A stretch of DNA of 64,000 nt from Gadus chalcogrammus. Taxonomy: Eukaryota; Chordata; Actinopteri; Gadiformes; Gadidae. The translations under genes and the position numbers were made by a program. Numbering within the stretch: position 1 is the stretch's first letter; the number at the start of each line of letters is the position of its first letter. Of this stretch, positions 10,363-19,722 are shown in pieces. The stretch is from assembly GCF_026213295.1 (NCBI RefSeq), contig NC_079426.1, positions 25,435,402 to 25,499,401 on the forward strand, read 5' to 3'. Below the pieces are notes generated by a model, which was not told the DNA's origin, made no database searches, and saw nothing but the letters and a program-made list of their open reading frames with translations.

Positions 10363-10566
10363 CTACAATTTGAATAAGTGGTGAATGCCATGCAGCAATC
10401 TGCCTATGGGAGCATCTTTGTGGTCATTCGCAAACCAATGAGTCCACTCGATGAATGAGAGATGGCTCTTTAGTGTCTTCTCCGTGAGGTATCCCTGCAG
10501 TCTCCACATCTGGGATGTGAAGGCTGACCAAGACCTGACCAGGTACCTCCAAATCTCCCCTTCCAT
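10363..10566 (-). CDS. Hypothetical exon-like ORF in left arm
   Basis: Reads 67 residues starting MEGEIWRYLVRSW on the minus strand, directly after a good acceptor (TTCTTTATTACAG/T). Residues include WRLQGYLTEKTLKSHLSFIE and HWFANDHKDAP. It stops at HHLFKL where the copy in the right arm reads through. No family is recognised. It could be a captured host exon or part of a lost transposase gene. Between arms about three changes are silent and three alter the protein, so there is no clear sign of selection. Confidence 0.35.
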   Translation of the reverse strand: MEGEIWRYLVRSWSAFTSQMWRLQGYLTEKTLKSHLSFIEWTHWFANDHKDAPIGRLLHGIHHLFKL

Positions 10567-11190
10567 ACTGTAATAAAGAATCAGAAGACAAGAAAATAAA
10601 CATTAGGACTGTCAATTAATGAACATTTCTAGAACATGTAGAACTCAAAGATTATTTTGTTTATCAGTTAAAAAAGGATGCTGGTCCTCTGGCCATTGTG
10701 TTTGGTCATATTGAAAAGAGAAAAAGGCATAGCCATAAATACAGTTAATAGGACGGGAGGGGACAGGCTGTTAGCTCCGGTTAGCCCTTTAGCATCGAGC
10801 TAGCGGAGCTTCTGTCATTCAAATAACTCGGACATGTTGTTTAAAACCTATAACACCCAATTTATTAAAATATCCGGATTTAATCGGGCTCTCTCCCATA
10901 AGTACAGTTAATAGGACGGGAAGAGACAGGCTCTGTTAGCCCCGGTTAGCGCGATGCTAAAGAGCAGCTCTACCGGAGCATGCCATCTCAACAGGTGCAA
11001 GTTAGCCTCCGGTTTGATATTTGCCAGATATTCGGTTTACCACCCAATCGGATTCATCAACATAAGTGCAATACATTACGGGCTTAGTATGTTGAGGACG
11101 GTTTAGGACACCGTATCGCGAAAAATGACAAACACATGTTGACGCCATCGATTGTGCAACAACGTCATTTACGTTCTCTTTCAAGCAATC

Positions 11191-11354
11191 GTGAGGTATC
11201 TCACATATGGGTACGCCTCCCCGCGTATCCCTCAGAAGCACTTTATCACTACGCCAGCCGTGATTGGCTGGCCACGTCTGACGCACCCCGGGTCAGCCCC
11301 CTATATAAGTATCTGACCGTGCGTACAGCGTCATTCAATTACCTCTTCTCGCTC
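11191..11354. repeat. DIRS left inverted terminal repeat
   Basis: Inverted copy of 16412-16580. Begins GTGAGGTATCTCACATATGG and includes a TATA-like CCTATATAAG at about 11301-11310, which probably serves as the promoter. Confidence 0.9.
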
Positions 11355-11657
11355 AGAAGTAATTGTTGACGATACTGCTAAGTGCCGAGGTTCTATGCTA
11401 CTGTCCACAGAGTGAGCTTACCACTCGCTCGCCGGGCGCTAGTGCCTTACTAAGCGGTTGTCGACGGATAGACTTGTCACCAAACATCTATCTTTAACCA
11501 GCCTGTCTCCAAACAGTGGTTACTCGCTTCTACAGTGTCTAGCTTGTATCCAAACATTAGTCACCGGGAACGTCTAGCTGGAAAGCTAAACCGAATCAGC
11601 TGCAAAGCTGCAATAAATAAAAATACAACTGGCCAGTCTCCAAACTGCAGTTAAGCC

Positions 11658-12992
11658 ATGGCTTCTCCCCCTCCTCAAACGGTGGATGGGAAGCCTGGAC
11701 GGGTGTGCGTTTGTGGGAACCATATCTCGGAGAGAGATACCCACCTCACCTGCAATGAGTGCCTCGGGCTGAGACATGCCCGAGAAGCACTGGCTCCCAT
11801 GGGTACCTGCGACCACTGCGCACGGCTCCCTATGAAAAGTCTCCAACGTCGGCTAGCTCGCCATGTTAGCCTGACAGACGATGACCCGTTGCTGTCGGGG
11901 GCCCCCCTTCCTAGCGACCATATCCAAGTAGCCACAGCGGGCGCGAGCACCGACTGGGGTGAAAGGATGGAGCAAGAAGACCTAAGGGTGATGACCGAGT
12001 CCGAATACCTGGGGGGCTGCGAGGCCCACGATGAGCTGGACTCGGTCGATGGCTCGGACGAACCGATCCTTTTTGAAGAGGACGGCGCCGACCCGTTCCA
12101 TCCGGTCGAAGAGGCTGGATTACGAGGAACCCTGCTTGACCTGCACCCAGAGGGTGCGAGAGGCGATGACAGCGGTTCCCCGACTATCGGCACGAGCCTA
12201 CATGACGTGTGCAGGCGCGCTGCCGCCAAGCTGGAAATTCCATGGCCCAACGCTCCGCCCGAAAAGACCGGTTCCCGGTACGAAGGCAAGCGTTTACCTC
12301 GGGTGAAAAGCGCGGAGAGGCAACTTCTCCCCTTGTTCCCCGAGTGTGTGGAAGAGGCTACCCGCACCTGGTCGCAGCCTGTTGCTCTTGGTGTGCGGGC
12401 CCTCAATACGTCGTCCATGCTGATGGCGTATCAGGCGGAGCTACAGGACGAGATGTCAGGGTCGGGTGTCATGGACCGCAAACTCTGGGACGAGATGCGT
12501 GTCGTGACCGACCTATGCCTCCGTCTTCACCGGTGCACCGTGCAGGCTTCTGGAAAGGCTATGGGCACCATGGTGGCGCAGGAGAGAGCACGTTGGCTCA
12601 ATTTATCCAGCCTCTCTCACCGCGAGAAAGTACAGCTCCTCGATGTCGCGGTGGATCCAAAGGGCTTGTTCGGCCCCGCTATGACCACCATGCAACGTCG
12701 CTGTGAGGAAAATAAACGGGAGGGGGAGGCTCTGCAGTTCTGCATGCCCAGGAAGACGCAGCCTCCTCCCGCTCCGACTTCTCGGCCATCCTTTGCACAG
12801 GTGGCGGCGAGGCCACCGCCGACCTACAGGATTTCGAGACGCCCTGGTTCGCACCCCAGACCTCCAGCTCAACCCAAGACTGAGGCTGGGGCTGCGTGGG
12901 CCAACAAACCAGCTGCACCAGTGGATCAGCATGGAGGCAAGCCAGCGCCACTTCGCCCACGCCCGGGCAAGAGGCCTAAGCAGTCCGCCTAG
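11658..12992 (+). CDS. DIRS gag-like protein
   Basis: The 444-residue ORF starts at a good-context ATG (GCCATGG). Its N-terminus carries a cysteine/histidine cluster (C17, C19, C32, C35, H40, C51, C54), likely zinc-binding and known from fish DIRS gag proteins. The centre is acidic, and the C-terminus is Pro/Arg/Lys rich (about residues 355-444), suiting nucleic-acid binding. It presumably packages element RNA. The frame is intact and precedes the RT-RNase H frame by a short spacer, so downstream genes may be reached by reinitiation or from spliced or separate transcripts. This last point is inferred. Confidence 0.88.
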   Translation: MASPPPQTVDGKPGRVCVCGNHISERDTHLTCNECLGLRHAREALAPMGTCDHCARLPMKSLQRRLARHVSLTDDDPLLSGAPLPSDHIQVATAGASTDWGERMEQEDLRVMTESEYLGGCEAHDELDSVDGSDEPILFEEDGADPFHPVEEAGLRGTLLDLHPEGARGDDSGSPTIGTSLHDVCRRAAAKLEIPWPNAPPEKTGSRYEGKRLPRVKSAERQLLPLFPECVEEATRTWSQPVALGVRALNTSSMLMAYQAELQDEMSGSGVMDRKLWDEMRVVTDLCLRLHRCTVQASGKAMGTMVAQERARWLNLSSLSHREKVQLLDVAVDPKGLFGPAMTTMQRRCEENKREGEALQFCMPRKTQPPPAPTSRPSFAQVAARPPPTYRISRRPGSHPRPPAQPKTEAGAAWANKPAAPVDQHGGKPAPLRPRPGKRPKQSA

Positions 12993-13056
12993 CTCGCTGC
13001 CGGGAGAGGGAAAACGTGTCTGCCAGACGCACGCTCCTCTCCCACAGCAAAGGGGT

Positions 13057-15189
13057 ATGTCCGGAGGGTTTGCCGTTGCGACTCAGGACAGCTTACAGTT
13101 CCAGAACCCCTCCACTGTCGAAAACACACACATGTTTTCAGCAATAAAATTGTACCCCCTAGTGCACCCAGGCCGAGGGCCGAGGGCACTGCTTTTGGAA
13201 AAAAGACAAAAAATAAGCCATATGAGCTCTTTGTCGGAGCAGGCTATAAACAGGGGGACGCAACGCTCCCTGCCACAAGCGGGCGGCGTTGCTCCACCTG
13301 TGGCGCCGGCGCCGGCAGTGGGCTCACTCGCACAGCGAATGCAGCACTGGCGGCCAATTGTGAAATCAGAATGGATTCTGAAAACCATAGAAAAAGGGTA
13401 CAGAATCCAGTTTATGCATTCCCCTCCGAGTTTCTCGAGAATAATACACTCGCAGGCAGTGGGGGAAGCGGCTCACTTTCTTGCAGCAGAGATAAAGTCT
13501 CTACTGGAGAAACGCGCCATTCAAGTGGTTCCACCAGCTCAAGCAATGAGCGGGTTCTACTCAAGATATTTCATAATAAAGAAAAAGGCAGGGGGCATGA
13601 GACCTATATTGGATCTGAGGGCGTTGAATACGCATCTCAGACGATACAGATTTCGGATGTTGACACATTCAGCACTGCTGAGGTTCGTACGTCCAGGCGA
13701 TTGGTTCACCACCCTGGACCTGGCCGACGCATATTACCATATCCGAATCTACCCCCCGCACAGAAAGTTTCTCAGATTTGCCTTTCAAGGGGTGATTTAC
13801 GAGTTTTCGGTTCTTCCTTTCGGACTGTCACTAAGCCCGCGAGTCTTTGTGAAATGCACAGAGGCCGCGTTAGGTCCACTCAGTACGAAAGGGATTCGTC
13901 TGGCAACCTTTATAGACGACTTCCTCCTGGCTGCGAGTTCAGCACAGGAGGCAATTGCTCATACGGAACACACGATGGCACACTTGTCATCGCTGGGGTT
14001 CAGGTTCAACTTGAAGAAAAGTGTACTGACCCCTTCCCAGTCAATAACTTTCATCGGGCTGTCTCTGGACTCAGTCACAATGAGTGCTCAACTAACTCCG
14101 GACAGAGTGAAGGCGATACATGCATGTCTCGCTTTGTTTCGCAGGGGAAATTATGTCACACTGAGGGATTGCCACAGATTATTGGGTCTGATGGCGTCAG
14201 CTCTGATGGCGGTTCCCCTTGGCAGGCTGTATATGAGGGGTTTTCAACGCTGGGTGTCGAGTCTCGGTCTGGACCCACGAGTTCATGCACACCGACGCAT
14301 ATGTGTTCCAGTAGACTGCACGCTGGCGCTTCGTCAGTGGAAACATCCGTATTTCCTTACACAAGGCGTGCAACTTGGCACGATATGTGCGAGGAAGGTG
14401 GTTACCACCGACGCGTCTCTATGGGGGTGGGGTGCCACCCACGAAGGGCGATCGGTGAACGGCCGATGGAGATCGGAACTGCGCTCTGTTCACATCAATG
14501 TTCTCGAACTTATGGCAGTGTTCCTGGCGCTGAGACATTTTCTGCCGTATGTAACAGGCGCTCATGTTCTGGTAAGGACAGACAATACGACGGTAGTGGC
14601 CTACATCAACAAGCAGGGAGGCTTGCGCTCCCCTCAACTACACAGACTGGCACACAAACTGATCCTCTGGAGCAGCGCCAATCTACTCTCACTCAGGGCA
14701 ACGCATGTGCCTGGAGTGATGAACCACGGCGCGGATTTACTCTCACGAGGGCACCCTCGTTATGGAGAGTGGAGACTTCACCGGGAGGTGATGGAACTGA
14801 TTCGGAACCGCTACGGGTGCCCGTCAGTAGACCTGTTTGCCTCCAGGGAGAACACACAATGTCCCCTGTTCTTCTCTCTGAACGATCCAGAGGCTCCGCT
14901 CGGGGTGGACGCATTGGCGCATGCGTGGCCGCGCACACTCCTTTACACATTTCCCCCGTTGGCTCTGATAACCCCGACATTAGACAGAGTAAGGACCGAG
15001 GGTCTAATTGCTATTCTGGTAGCGCCGAATTGGCCTCAGAAACAGTGGTTGGCGGAGATAACGCAAATGCTTTATTCACAACCGCTGCAACTCCCGCTGC
15101 GCAGGGATCTGTTGTCCCAGGCTCGGGGGGACATTTTTCATCCCCACCCAGAACGTCTGGCTCTCTGGGCTTGGCCCGTGAAAGGATGA
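13057..15189 (+). CDS. DIRS reverse transcriptase - RNase H - methylase-like protein
   Basis: The frame is open from upstream of gag's end; the first ATG after gag is at 13057, giving 710 residues. RT blocks are visible: MRPILDLRALN, LPFGLSLSPRVF, and the catalytic FIDD at 13909-13920 in place of YxDD. RNase H follows, with TDAS, NVLELMAV and RTDNTT supplying the acidic residues. A C-terminal domain begins near PSVDLFASRENTQCPLFFS; it matches the DAM-methylase-like segment known after RNase H in DIRS elements. It copies element RNA into DNA. Its stop TGA (15187-15189) overlaps the recombinase ATG by ATGA. Confidence 0.92.
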   Translation: MSGGFAVATQDSLQFQNPSTVENTHMFSAIKLYPLVHPGRGPRALLLEKRQKISHMSSLSEQAINRGTQRSLPQAGGVAPPVAPAPAVGSLAQRMQHWRPIVKSEWILKTIEKGYRIQFMHSPPSFSRIIHSQAVGEAAHFLAAEIKSLLEKRAIQVVPPAQAMSGFYSRYFIIKKKAGGMRPILDLRALNTHLRRYRFRMLTHSALLRFVRPGDWFTTLDLADAYYHIRIYPPHRKFLRFAFQGVIYEFSVLPFGLSLSPRVFVKCTEAALGPLSTKGIRLATFIDDFLLAASSAQEAIAHTEHTMAHLSSLGFRFNLKKSVLTPSQSITFIGLSLDSVTMSAQLTPDRVKAIHACLALFRRGNYVTLRDCHRLLGLMASALMAVPLGRLYMRGFQRWVSSLGLDPRVHAHRRICVPVDCTLALRQWKHPYFLTQGVQLGTICARKVVTTDASLWGWGATHEGRSVNGRWRSELRSVHINVLELMAVFLALRHFLPYVTGAHVLVRTDNTTVVAYINKQGGLRSPQLHRLAHKLILWSSANLLSLRATHVPGVMNHGADLLSRGHPRYGEWRLHREVMELIRNRYGCPSVDLFASRENTQCPLFFSLNDPEAPLGVDALAHAWPRTLLYTFPPLALITPTLDRVRTEGLIAILVAPNWPQKQWLAEITQMLYSQPLQLPLRRDLLSQARGDIFHPHPERLALWAWPVKG

Positions 15190-16240
15190 ATCTTACGTCA
15201 TGTGGCCTGCCACAGAATGTTATAATGACCATCCAAAGCGCGAGGGCGCCTTCGACGCGTACTGTGTATGAGGCTAAATGGCGTGTCTTTGAGGATTGGT
15301 GTACTTCTACTGATGAAGTCCCCTTCCAGTGTTCTGTTGATACTGTGTTGATATTTCTACAGTCTCTCTTTGACAAGGGGAGGGCGTTTTCTACGCTGAA
15401 GGTGTATCTCGCTGCCATATCAGCATGTCACGTGGGTATTAACGGCAAGACGGTGGGACAGCATCCCTTGGTCTGTCGTTTCCTACGGGGAGCACGTCGT
15501 TTGCGCCCTGTGTCAAAGCCTCTATCACCTGGGTGGGATTTACCACTGGTGTTGGGGGCTTTATCGGGGCCTCCTTTTGAACCATTGTCGGAAGTGGACG
15601 CGAAAACGCTTTCCCTTAAGACGGCGTTGCTCATGGCGTTAGTTTCAGCAAAACGAGTTGGTGATCTACACGCTTTGTCGGTGCATTCGTCGTGTATGCA
15701 GTTTGGCTCTGGAGACTCTAAGGTGTCGCTGCGGCCGAATCCGGCGTATGTTCCTAAAGTCATGGACACGTCTTACTCGTGCCTTTCCATGGAGTTTAGT
15801 GCTTTCTACCCTCCGCCGTTCACCTCTGAGGAGCAACGGCGGATGCACACGCATGTCCTGTACGCGCTCTGAGAGCTTATGTGTCAAGGACTCTATCGTT
15901 TAGGAAGGCGGATCAATTGTTCGTTTCATGGTCTGGCCCTCACAAGGGTAAACCTATCACAAAACAGCGTTTATCACGCTGGGTTGTTGAGGCTATAGCT
16001 TTGGCTTATTCAGCAAAAGGGCTGGAGGCGCCTGTTGGTTTGCATGCGCATTCAACAAGGGGCGTTGCCACGTCGTGGGCCTTGTTTAAAGGGGTTTCGT
16101 TGCAGGAGGTGTGCGAATCCGCTTCTTGGGCTTCACCCACTACGTTCATGAGGTTTTACCGACTTGACGTTACTGCGCCTCGCTTGGCTCACGCTGTTTT
16201 GAGTGTGACCTCAGGGGGAGCGCAGGGCGCTCTGTCATGA
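15186..16240 (+). pseudogene. DIRS tyrosine recombinase with a 2-bp frameshift
   Basis: The ORF starts at ATG 15186, overlapping the RT stop. It reads a SAM-like N-terminal domain (TRTVYEAKWRVFEDWC) and then the catalytic core: SAKRVGDLHAL (first Arg), HAHSTRG (HxxR, about 16042-16062) and FMRFYRLD (nucleophile Tyr). It would join element circles to the genome. The frame stops at 15870-15872 after HVLYAL and continues intact from 15881 in another frame to 16240. An extra CT in the GCGCTCTGAGAG tract explains the shift. Both halves are otherwise conserved, so this is a recent mutation or an assembly error. Confidence 0.9.
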
Positions 16241-16298
16241 TTGGAATGGTCACGTATCGTTGAGGTTGGCTTGTCCGGCAATACGGGAGTAAACATAT

Positions 16299-16390
16299 CC
16301 CATATGTGAGATACCTCACGATTGCTTGAAAGAGAACTTAAGGTTACGACCGTAACCCCGGTTCTCTGATAGCATGAGTGAGGTATCTCA
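16299..16390. repeat. DIRS internal complementary region
   Basis: The segment reads CCCATATGTGAGATACCTCA..CTTGAAAGAGAAC, the complement of the element's left end. It continues directly into TTCTCTGATAGCATGAGTGA, the complement of the right end. This is the DIRS internal complementary region, which serves as the template for joining the two ends into a circle during replication. Confidence 0.92.
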
Positions 16391-16411
16391 CCGGATTGCC
16401 CTTCTTGCGGT

Positions 16412-16580
16412 GAGCGAGAAGAGGTTGCTACCTTGAATGACGCTGTACGCACGGTCAGATACTTATATAGGGGGCTGACCCGGGGTGCGTCAGACGTGGC
16501 CAGCCAATCACGGCTGGCGTAGTGATAAAGTGCTTCTGAGGGATACGCGGGGAGGCGTACCCATATGTGAGATACCTCAC
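16412..16580. repeat. DIRS right inverted terminal repeat
   Basis: Reverse complement of 11191-11354 with few differences, including a short insertion near GAGGTTGCTACCTT. It is followed by 40 bases unique to the right end (to 16620), which also pair with the internal complementary region. Confidence 0.9.
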
Positions 16581-16623
16581 TCATGCTATCAGATAACCGG
16601 GGTTACGGTTGTAACCTTAAGTT

Positions 16624-16710
16624 CTGGCTGCTACCTGTTTTAGGGACCGTCAGCAAATTACACTCACCGACTGGTGGCAGAGACGTTACCATGGAATTGT
16701 TTCAGGAAAT
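16624..16710. repeat. Left arm, inner part (after the DIRS)
   Basis: CTGGCTGCTACCTG to TTCAGGAAAT is the reverse complement of 16951-17035 (ATTTCCAGAA to GGTAGCAGCCAG). It completes the left arm on the far side of the DIRS insertion. Confidence 0.9.
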
Positions 16711-16950
16711 GGGTGAGTCACACAAATATATTGCAATATAGTTTTTTAATCATAATGCAGTTAATAGTTTAATATTCAACAAAAATAGACTAAACTATAT
16801 TTGAAATTATTAATTGCATCCCGTTTAACAATAATGCAATATATTAGCAAAGTTACCTGCAGTAAGTAGCAGCCCACCATTGGCAACTACTACTACAATC
16901 AGGTGACAAAATGTATTTTTTAGTGATTTTTATGTTATTTTATATGATTT
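16711..16950. other. Palindrome spacer (loop)
   Basis: 240 AT-rich bases between the arms, with no inverted partner. Four copies of AATATA/CAATAT-type motifs are seen, but no ORF. Confidence 0.7.
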
Positions 16951-17647
16951 ATTTCCAGAAACAAATCCATGGTAACGTCTCTGCCACCATCGGTGAGTGT
17001 AACTTGTTGACGGTCCCTAGAACAGGTAGCAGCCAGAACGTAAATGACGTTGTTGCACAGACATCGATGGCGACAACATGTGTTTGTGATTTTTGCGATA
17101 CGGTGTCCTAAACCGTCCTCAACATACTAAGCCCGTAATGTATTGCACTTATGTTGATGAATCCGAATGGGTGGTAAACCGAATATCCGGCGAATATCAA
17201 ACCGGAGGCTAACTTGCACCTGTTGAGGTGGCATGCTCCGGTAGAGCTGCTCTTTAGCATCGCGCTAACCGTGGCTAACAGAGCCTGTCTCTTCCCGTCC
17301 TATTAACTGTACTTATGGGAGAGAGCCCGATTAAATCCGGATATTTTAATAAATTGGGTGTTATAGGTTTTAAACAACATGTCCGAGTTATTTGAATGAC
17401 AGAAGCTCCGCTAGCTCGATGCTAAAGTGCTAACCGGAGCTAACAGCCTGTCCCCTCCCGTCCTATTAACTGTATTTATGGCTATGCCTTTTTCTCTTTC
17501 CAATATGACCATACACAATGGCCAGAGGACCAGCATCCTTTTTAAACTGATAAACAAAATAATCTTTGAGTTCTACATGTTCTAAAAATTTTCATTAATT
17601 GACAGTCCTAATGTTTATTTTCTTGTCTTCTGATTCTTTATTACAGT

Positions 17648-17908
17648 ATGGAAGGTGAGATTTGGAGGTACCTGGTCAGGTCTTTGTCAGCCTTCAAATC
17701 CCAGATGTGGAGACTGCAGGGATACCTCACAGAGAAGACACTAAAGAGTCATCTCTCATTCATCGAGTGGACTCATTGGTTTGCGAATGACCACAAAGAT
17801 GCTCCCATAGGCAGATTGCTGCATGGCATTCACCACTTATTCAAATTGAAGAGGTTGAAGCAGTCTTCCTTGTGGTCACTTGCCATAACAATGTCATGTG
17901 TTTTATGA
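17648..17908 (+). CDS. Hypothetical exon-like ORF in right arm
   Basis: Mirror copy of the ORF at 10363-10566, starting MEGEIWRYLVRSL after the same TTTATTACAG acceptor. It is longer (86 residues) because AAG replaces the TAG that ends the left copy. No family is recognised and no partner exon is identified within the arm. Transcription of both arms would yield complementary RNAs. Confidence 0.35.
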   Translation: MEGEIWRYLVRSLSAFKSQMWRLQGYLTEKTLKSHLSFIEWTHWFANDHKDAPIGRLLHGIHHLFKLKRLKQSSLWSLAITMSCVL

Positions 17909-18179
17909 AAACACCATCAGTAACATTTAAATTTAGTTGATGTGGACGGCTCTTTTTTTTGTCTGATTTATTCAGTGTTCAGTGCCGGTTTGTGAGATAT
18001 GCATTGTTTGAAAGATAAGCCTTTGATTTTGTTTAATTTTAATATGCCTTTCATCAACAGTGGTTTGCGGTTTTATAACAACAATTAAAGTGCTTAACTA
18101 CTGGTGAACGATGTTGCAGAACATATATGGTTTGTGTTGATTGCATGGAAAAGGGAATAACGAGTTGCAACTTATATGG

Positions 18180-18545
18180 TAAGAGCCTGGTAATACCATG
18201 GAAACAAACAAGGCTTCCTTTTACAGTACAGTTTCAGCTTAATTACTGGGTAAATTGTCGTGTTTTACTTGGTAACGTCGCAGAACGTACATGGTACAAG
18301 TTTGTGTTGACTGCATGGAAAAGGGAATAATGTATTACAAATGATATGGTAAGAACCTGGTAATACCATGGAAACAAACAAGGCTTCCTTTTACAGTACA
18401 GTTTCAGCTTAATTACTGGGTAAATTGTCGTGTTTAACTTGGTAACATCGCAGAACGTACATGGTACAAGTTTGTGTTGACTGCATGGATAATGGAATGT
18501 ATCTATTATAAATTATATGGTAAGAACCTGGTAATACCATGGAAA
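18180..18545. repeat. About three 170-bp units (right arm)
   Basis: CCTGGTAATACCATGGAAAC recurs near 18186, 18356 and 18527. These are the reverse complements of the units at 9160-10110. Confidence 0.85.
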
Positions 18546-19181
18546 CAAATGGCTTTGTACCCAGTATTTAAGAAGATGTACCATAACACTAGAGGAAAAC
18601 TGTTCCTGCAGAGGTTGTTACAGGTAAGTAATTCCATAGTGGTAAATCGAATAAACCCTTTCTAAATGGGTGTAGCTACGAATAATAACTAAGAAAAAGT
18701 ATTTTATTGGAAAGCACTATGCTAATTTCTTGATAGTACATCATTAAACTTGGGCGGTTAACAACATAAACCTTGGATAATAGGTGTTTATAAGAATTGG
18801 TTGCCTAATTTCCTAGGAAGTACACAATAAAAAACAGTTACAACTACACGCTACTTAGTTGAGTTGATGGGTAATAGTGGAGGTTTTACTTAGTACTTCA
18901 GCTGTAATTCCTCTGTATTTACCTTCTTATTACCAGTGGTAATAACACAGTTATACACTATAATTTACCGGATAATTCCTCTGTATTTACCTTCTTATTA
19001 CCAGTGGTAATTACCGAGTAATACACTATGATTTATCATGTATTTGCTGGGTAACTACCTCTCTATTTACCTTCTTATTACCAGTGGTAATTACCCAGTA
19101 ATACACTATGATTTACCATGTATGTACCGGGTAAATACCTAGTAATTAGGGGACTGTAAAAGGAAGGATTACCTGTTATTT

Positions 19182-19722
19182 TTCTTAAATCTTCATCTCT
19201 ACATTACTTAATGGAAATGCTCTTAATGACTATATTCTTATTGGGAATTTGGTAGACAGCAAAACGAGACACTGAACATTTGGAGTGGTCTCTCAATTTT
19301 TTCCAGAGCTGTATATCGAATGGCGATTAATCACTATGAATCATGATTAATCCACAGCTACCCTGTGATTAATCTGATTAATTAATTATTAATTGTTTGA
19401 CAGACGTAATATACAGCATATACAGTATATATACCTAAAAATACAACGCTGCATGGGTCAAGATGCGAGTGTCTGTAATCTGGTTTGTTTGTTCAAATAT
19501 ATGTGACTGATTTTGCTGACCACACACTATTATTTTATGTTTATAGCATTCACCCATTGCAGTGACGAGGGTGGCTGCATCCCCTTCTATTTGGACAACA
19601 GACTACATGTCCCTCTCCAACAGTAAGTGTTTTGATCATTTTAGCCCAATACGTAGATTCATTTAATATGAAAAGTGTCTGCTTAATGCACTGCATAAAC
19701 CAGGTCAAGCAGGTAGGCAGGG
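19182..19722 (+). other. HECT-gene intron with one weak exon candidate
   Basis: Contains a TE-terminus-like GATTAATC-rich stretch (19323-19405). A 76-base segment at 19547-19622, between TTTATAG and a CA/GTAAGT donor, is open in more than one frame but matches nothing I recognise. No HECT N-lobe sequence is seen. Confidence 0.35.

Larger units (their letters stand above)
8514..11172. repeat. Left arm, outer part
   Basis: Inverted copy of the right arm (about 17042-19173). Order from the end: subterminal TTACC/GGTAA repeats, six units of about 170 bp, an exon-like ORF on the minus strand, and a GC-richer core with GTTAGC motifs. It is longer than the right arm because it has more 170-bp units. 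The arm is interrupted at 11173 by the DIRS element. Confidence 0.9.
11173..16623 (+). mobile_element. DIRS retrotransposon, near-complete, nested in the palindrome arm
   Basis: It has the DIRS signature: inverted terminal repeats, an internal complementary region next to the right end, and gag, RT-RNase H and tyrosine recombinase genes in order. GTT is present at both borders (11173-11175 and 16621-16623) with no longer target duplication, as expected for recombinase-mediated integration of a circle. The uninterrupted site is preserved in the opposite arm as CAGCCAGAACGTAAATG near 17030, which allows exact boundary placement. Only the recombinase frame appears broken. Confidence 0.92.
8514..19173. 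mobile_element. 10.7-kb palindromic TIR element with 8-bp TSD, carrying a nested DIRS
   Basis: The left end GGTAACCCTTCCTTTTACAG and the right end CTGTAAAAGGAAGGATTACC are inverted. The 8 bases TGTTATTT occur directly outside both (8506-8513 and 19174-19181), a clean 8-bp target duplication. Almost the whole element is two inverted arms: left 8514-11172 plus 16624-16710, and right 16951-19173, around a 240-base spacer. Without the nested DIRS the element is about 5.2 kb. The 8-bp duplication fits hAT, P-like or Zisupton-type transposition, but no transposase is recognised, so the superfamily is open. It lies between the N-terminal and C-lobe exons of the HECT gene. Confidence 0.85.
16951..19173. 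repeat. Right arm of the palindromic element
   Basis: Reverse-complement partner of the left arm, about 97% identical where compared over the ORF. It holds only about three of the 170-bp units, so the arms differ in length by expansion or contraction. It ends GGAAGGATTACC before the TGTTATTT duplication. Confidence 0.9.

Noticed and set aside
12703..13056. Upstream extension of the DIRS RT frame into gag
   Set aside because: The frame is open there, but the sequence is the gag gene in another frame. The first ATG after the gag stop was used instead.
13371..15185. Long ORF in the frame of the recombinase across the RT gene
   Set aside because: It is an open shadow frame of the RT gene. Only the part from ATG 15186 has recombinase motifs.
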